Assembly: GCA_003221985.1 (NCBI GenBank)
Contig: QHUQ01000154.1
Coordinates: 1 to 16,423, forward strand
Direction: 5' to 3'
DNA: 16,423 nt
DNA from: Gemmatimonadota bacterium
Lineage (GTDB): Bacteria > Gemmatimonadota > Gemmatimonadetes > Gemmatimonadales > GWC2-71-9
Numbering within the stretch: position 1 is the stretch's first letter; the number at the start of each line of letters is the position of its first letter. A program made the position numbers and the translations under genes. Below the pieces are notes generated by a model that searched no databases, was not told the origin of the DNA, and saw nothing but the letters and a program-made list of their open reading frames with translations. Positions 14,995 to 16,423 of this stretch are shown here, one piece after another.

Positions 14995-15444
14995 ATGTCC
15001 TCACGCGCTTTTCTCGCCACCCTCGGTGCCGTAGCGATCACCGCCTGCTCGGACACCACCGGACCGTCTTCAGGGGTTTCCCTGGGCCGCATGGCAGGCA
15101 CTTGGGACCTCTCCCGGCTGGAGATGGTACTGCTGTCCGACTCCACCGTAAGTCAGGATTTCAAAGCAGCCTTGGGTCTGTCAGCGACTCTGACGATTCA
15201 ACTGAACGGGACCGCCGTCCTGACTCTTCGTCAACCAGGCCAACCAGATACGACGGTCTCTGCCCACGTAAGCCTCCGTGGAGACACACTCGCCTACGTA
15301 GCCGGGAACTCGGGTTACGAGGCCATCGTCAGCATCTCCGGGCGGATGATGACTTGGCGGGCGGTGCAAACCACCTACTGGGACTTGGACGGCGACGGCT
15401 CCTCGGAAGAGGTCTTCGAGCGGGACGTGTGGCAACGGCGGTAA
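14995..15444 (+). CDS. Small secreted lipoprotein, lipocalin-like
   Basis: The 149-aa protein has a lipoprotein signal peptide: SSRAFLATLGAVAITAC with lipobox I-T-A-C and lipidated Cys18, followed by SDTTGPSSG, a short flexible linker. The mature part begins MAGTWDLSRLEM, like small lipocalin-type domains. It has alternating beta strands rich in Thr and Val, and a DLDGDGSSEE stretch near the end that resembles a calcium-binding loop. I do not recognise a specific family. It is probably anchored to the inner leaflet of the outer membrane. GGAG at 14985-14988 lies 6 bases before the ATG. It is flanked by short gaps of 56 and 53 bases and is likely its own unit between two conserved genes. Function unknown. 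Confidence 0.75.
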   Translation: MSSRAFLATLGAVAITACSDTTGPSSGVSLGRMAGTWDLSRLEMVLLSDSTVSQDFKAALGLSATLTIQLNGTAVLTLRQPGQPDTTVSAHVSLRGDTLAYVAGNSGYEAIVSISGRMMTWRAVQTTYWDLDGDGSSEEVFERDVWQRR

Positions 15445-15463
15445 CTCAAGGATAGGAGCGGGC

Positions 15464-15492
15464 TAGACTCCACGGCACGGATTTTGTATCTT
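15464..15492 (+). promoter_or_regulatory. Predicted promoter of kdsB-pyrG
   Basis: TAGACT (15464-15469) and TATCTT (15487-15492) are 17 bases apart, each matching the sigma70 consensus in four of six positions. The -10 box ends 5 bases before the GTG start of kdsB. There is no Shine-Dalgarno; the stretch before the start is pyrimidine-rich. A leaderless transcript starting at the GTG is the simplest reading. Confidence 0.5.
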
Positions 15493-15502
15493 CCTCCGTG
15501 CC
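15474..15502. repeat. Inverted repeat across the kdsB -10 box and start codon
   Basis: GGCACGGA (15474-15481) is repeated as its exact reverse complement TCCGTGCC (15495-15502), with 13 bases between. The left arm extends by two more pairs (15472-15473 with 15104-type partners at 15504-15505) if C15503 is bulged out. The loop holds the -10 box and the right arm holds the GTG start codon (15498-15500). It could be an operator, or a hairpin hiding the start codon in any longer read-through RNA. Confidence 0.55.
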
Positions 15503-16247
15503 CGTCCTTGGCGTGATTCCTGCGCGGCTGGGCTCCAGCCGCTTGCCTCGCAAGCCCCTCCTGCCACTGGCAGGCGAACCTCTCATCCTCTGGGTTGTCC
15601 GGCGCGTTGCCGATCTGGGCGTGTGCGATCGGATCGTCGTCGCCACCGATGCCCGAGAGATCGCCGCTGTTGTCGAGCGCGCCGGCTTTGCGGCCGTGCT
15701 CACCTCGCCGCGCCATCTTTCCGGCACCGAGCGAATCGCTGAAGTGATTGAGATGAAAGACTTTAGCGACTTCGACCTCTGCTTGAACGTGCAGGGCGAC
15801 GAGCCCCTGGTCGCCTCCGCAGCGGTGCATGGGGCGGTGGCGCGCGTGCGCGGCGGGGATCCCATCGGCACCGCCGCCGGCGGGCTCGATCCGGCGCTGG
15901 CGAGCGATCCCAACCGCGTGAAAGTGGTGGTCGGCCCCGCGGGCCACGCCCTTTACTTCTCGCGTGCCCCGATCCCCTTCGACCGGGAGGGGAGGGGCGC
16001 GGTCGTGTATCACCAGCACGTCGGCGTGTATGCCTACACCCGGGACGCGCTGCGGCGCTGGGTGAGGCTCCCGCCGGTGCCTCACGAGACCTGGGAGCAC
16101 CTCGAGCAGTTGCGCCCGTTGCTGCACGGCATCCCGATCGGCGTGGCGCTGTTCGACGGACCGGCGGCGCCAGGGGTGGACACGGCGGAGGATCTCCGCT
16201 GGACCGAGCGGGAACTGACCCGACACCTCAAGGCGGTGAGCTCGTGA
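15498..16247 (+). CDS. kdsB: 3-deoxy-manno-octulosonate cytidylyltransferase (CMP-Kdo synthetase)
   Basis: KdsB activates Kdo with CTP for the inner core of lipopolysaccharide, so the cell should have an outer membrane with LPS. The 249-aa protein begins [20 protein letters not shown], the nucleotide-binding signature. It has [26 protein letters not shown] (metal-binding Asp), [23 protein letters not shown] and the C-terminal [14 protein letters not shown]. Length is normal. The GTG at 15498 matches the family start; no better start lies upstream and there is no Shine-Dalgarno. The stop overlaps the pyrG start (GTGA, 16244-16247). Coupling to CTP synthase is sensible, since KdsB consumes CTP. 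Confidence 0.96.
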   Translation: MPVLGVIPARLGSSRLPRKPLLPLAGEPLILWVVRRVADLGVCDRIVVATDAREIAAVVERAGFAAVLTSPRHLSGTERIAEVIEMKDFSDFDLCLNVQGDEPLVASAAVHGAVARVRGGDPIGTAAGGLDPALASDPNRVKVVVGPAGHALYFSRAPIPFDREGRGAVVYHQHVGVYAYTRDALRRWVRLPPVPHETWEHLEQLRPLLHGIPIGVALFDGPAAPGVDTAEDLRWTERELTRHLKAVSS

Positions 16248-16423
16248 GCTCGACGAAGTACATCTTCGTGACCGGCGGCGTGGTCTCCTCGCTGGGCAAG
16301 GGCATCGCGGCGGCGTCGGTCGGCCGTCTGCTCGCCGAGCGGGGCCTGAAGGTGACGATCCAGAAGTTCGATCCGTACATCAACGTCGATCCCGGCACGA
16401 TGTCACCGTTCCAGCACGGCGAG
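16244..16423 (+). CDS. pyrG: CTP synthase, N-terminal 60 residues (partial)
   Basis: PyrG aminates UTP to CTP using ATP and glutamine. The window holds only the first 60 codons, all in the synthetase domain: [20 protein letters not shown] with the nucleotide-binding Lys19, then [20 protein letters not shown], both diagnostic. It begins at a GTG overlapping the kdsB stop by four bases. The kdsB-pyrG order is common in Gram-negative bacteria. The rest, including the glutaminase domain, lies beyond the window. Confidence 0.97.
   Translation, partial: MSSTKYIFVTGGVVSSLGKGIAAASVGRLLAERGLKVTIQKFDPYINVDPGTMSPFQHGE

Overview
The window is GC-rich, very densely coded chromosomal DNA from a diderm bacterium. 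KdsB (CMP-Kdo for lipopolysaccharide) points to an outer membrane. Futalosine-route menaquinone genes point to menaquinone-based respiration. A lipoprotein with a short Cys-Ser-Asp-Thr-Thr-Gly-Pro start and the general gene style suggest Gemmatimonadota or a close relative. That placement is an inference from memory of the group, not a search result. I see no phage, transposon, CRISPR array, rRNA or tRNA.

Layout. (1) 1-2245, plus strand: end of sucC, sucD, a PtsN-like EIIA domain fused to two CBS domains, and ndk. This is an energy and nucleoside-triphosphate group with 4-base start/stop overlaps. (2) 2251-8228, plus strand: a promoter, then yceD-rpmF-plsX-fabH-fabD-fabG-acpP-fabF, the classic ribosomal protein L32, phospholipid and type II fatty acid synthesis cluster, with almost no intergenic space. 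(3) 8225-11192, plus strand: the same run continues without a gap into menaquinone synthesis: mqnE, then one reading frame that joins MqnA (chorismate dehydratase) to MqnC (cyclic dehypoxanthine futalosine synthase). (4) 11194-13586, plus strand: a short, altered PurE-like gene preceded by a 7-bp tandem repeat, ispF, a DedA-family membrane protein that appears to start at CTG, and a XerC/XerD-type recombinase. (5) 13598-14269, minus strand: an exported c-type cytochrome with an N-terminal beta-rich domain. (6) 14333-16423, plus strand: a pabA/trpG glutamine amidotransferase, a small lipoprotein, kdsB and the start of pyrG.

How they work together. Regions 2 to 4 mostly make membrane components: fatty acids and phosphatidate precursors (plsX, fab genes, acpP), the quinone head group (mqnE, mqnAC) and an isoprenoid precursor step (ispF), which could feed the quinone tail and undecaprenyl carriers. 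DedA proteins handle membrane lipids. KdsB uses CTP, and PyrG makes CTP. No mqnB, mqnD, prenyltransferase, purK or pabB is visible, so those must lie elsewhere.

Most of the window is conserved housekeeping DNA. The points worth a second look are the MqnA-MqnC fusion, a CX5CX2C cluster motif in MqnE where CX3CX2C is expected, the altered PurE-like protein next to short tandem repeats, the CTG start of the DedA gene, three genes that look leaderless (a TANNNT box just before the start codon, no Shine-Dalgarno), an inverted repeat around the kdsB start, and the EIIA-CBS protein beside sucCD.
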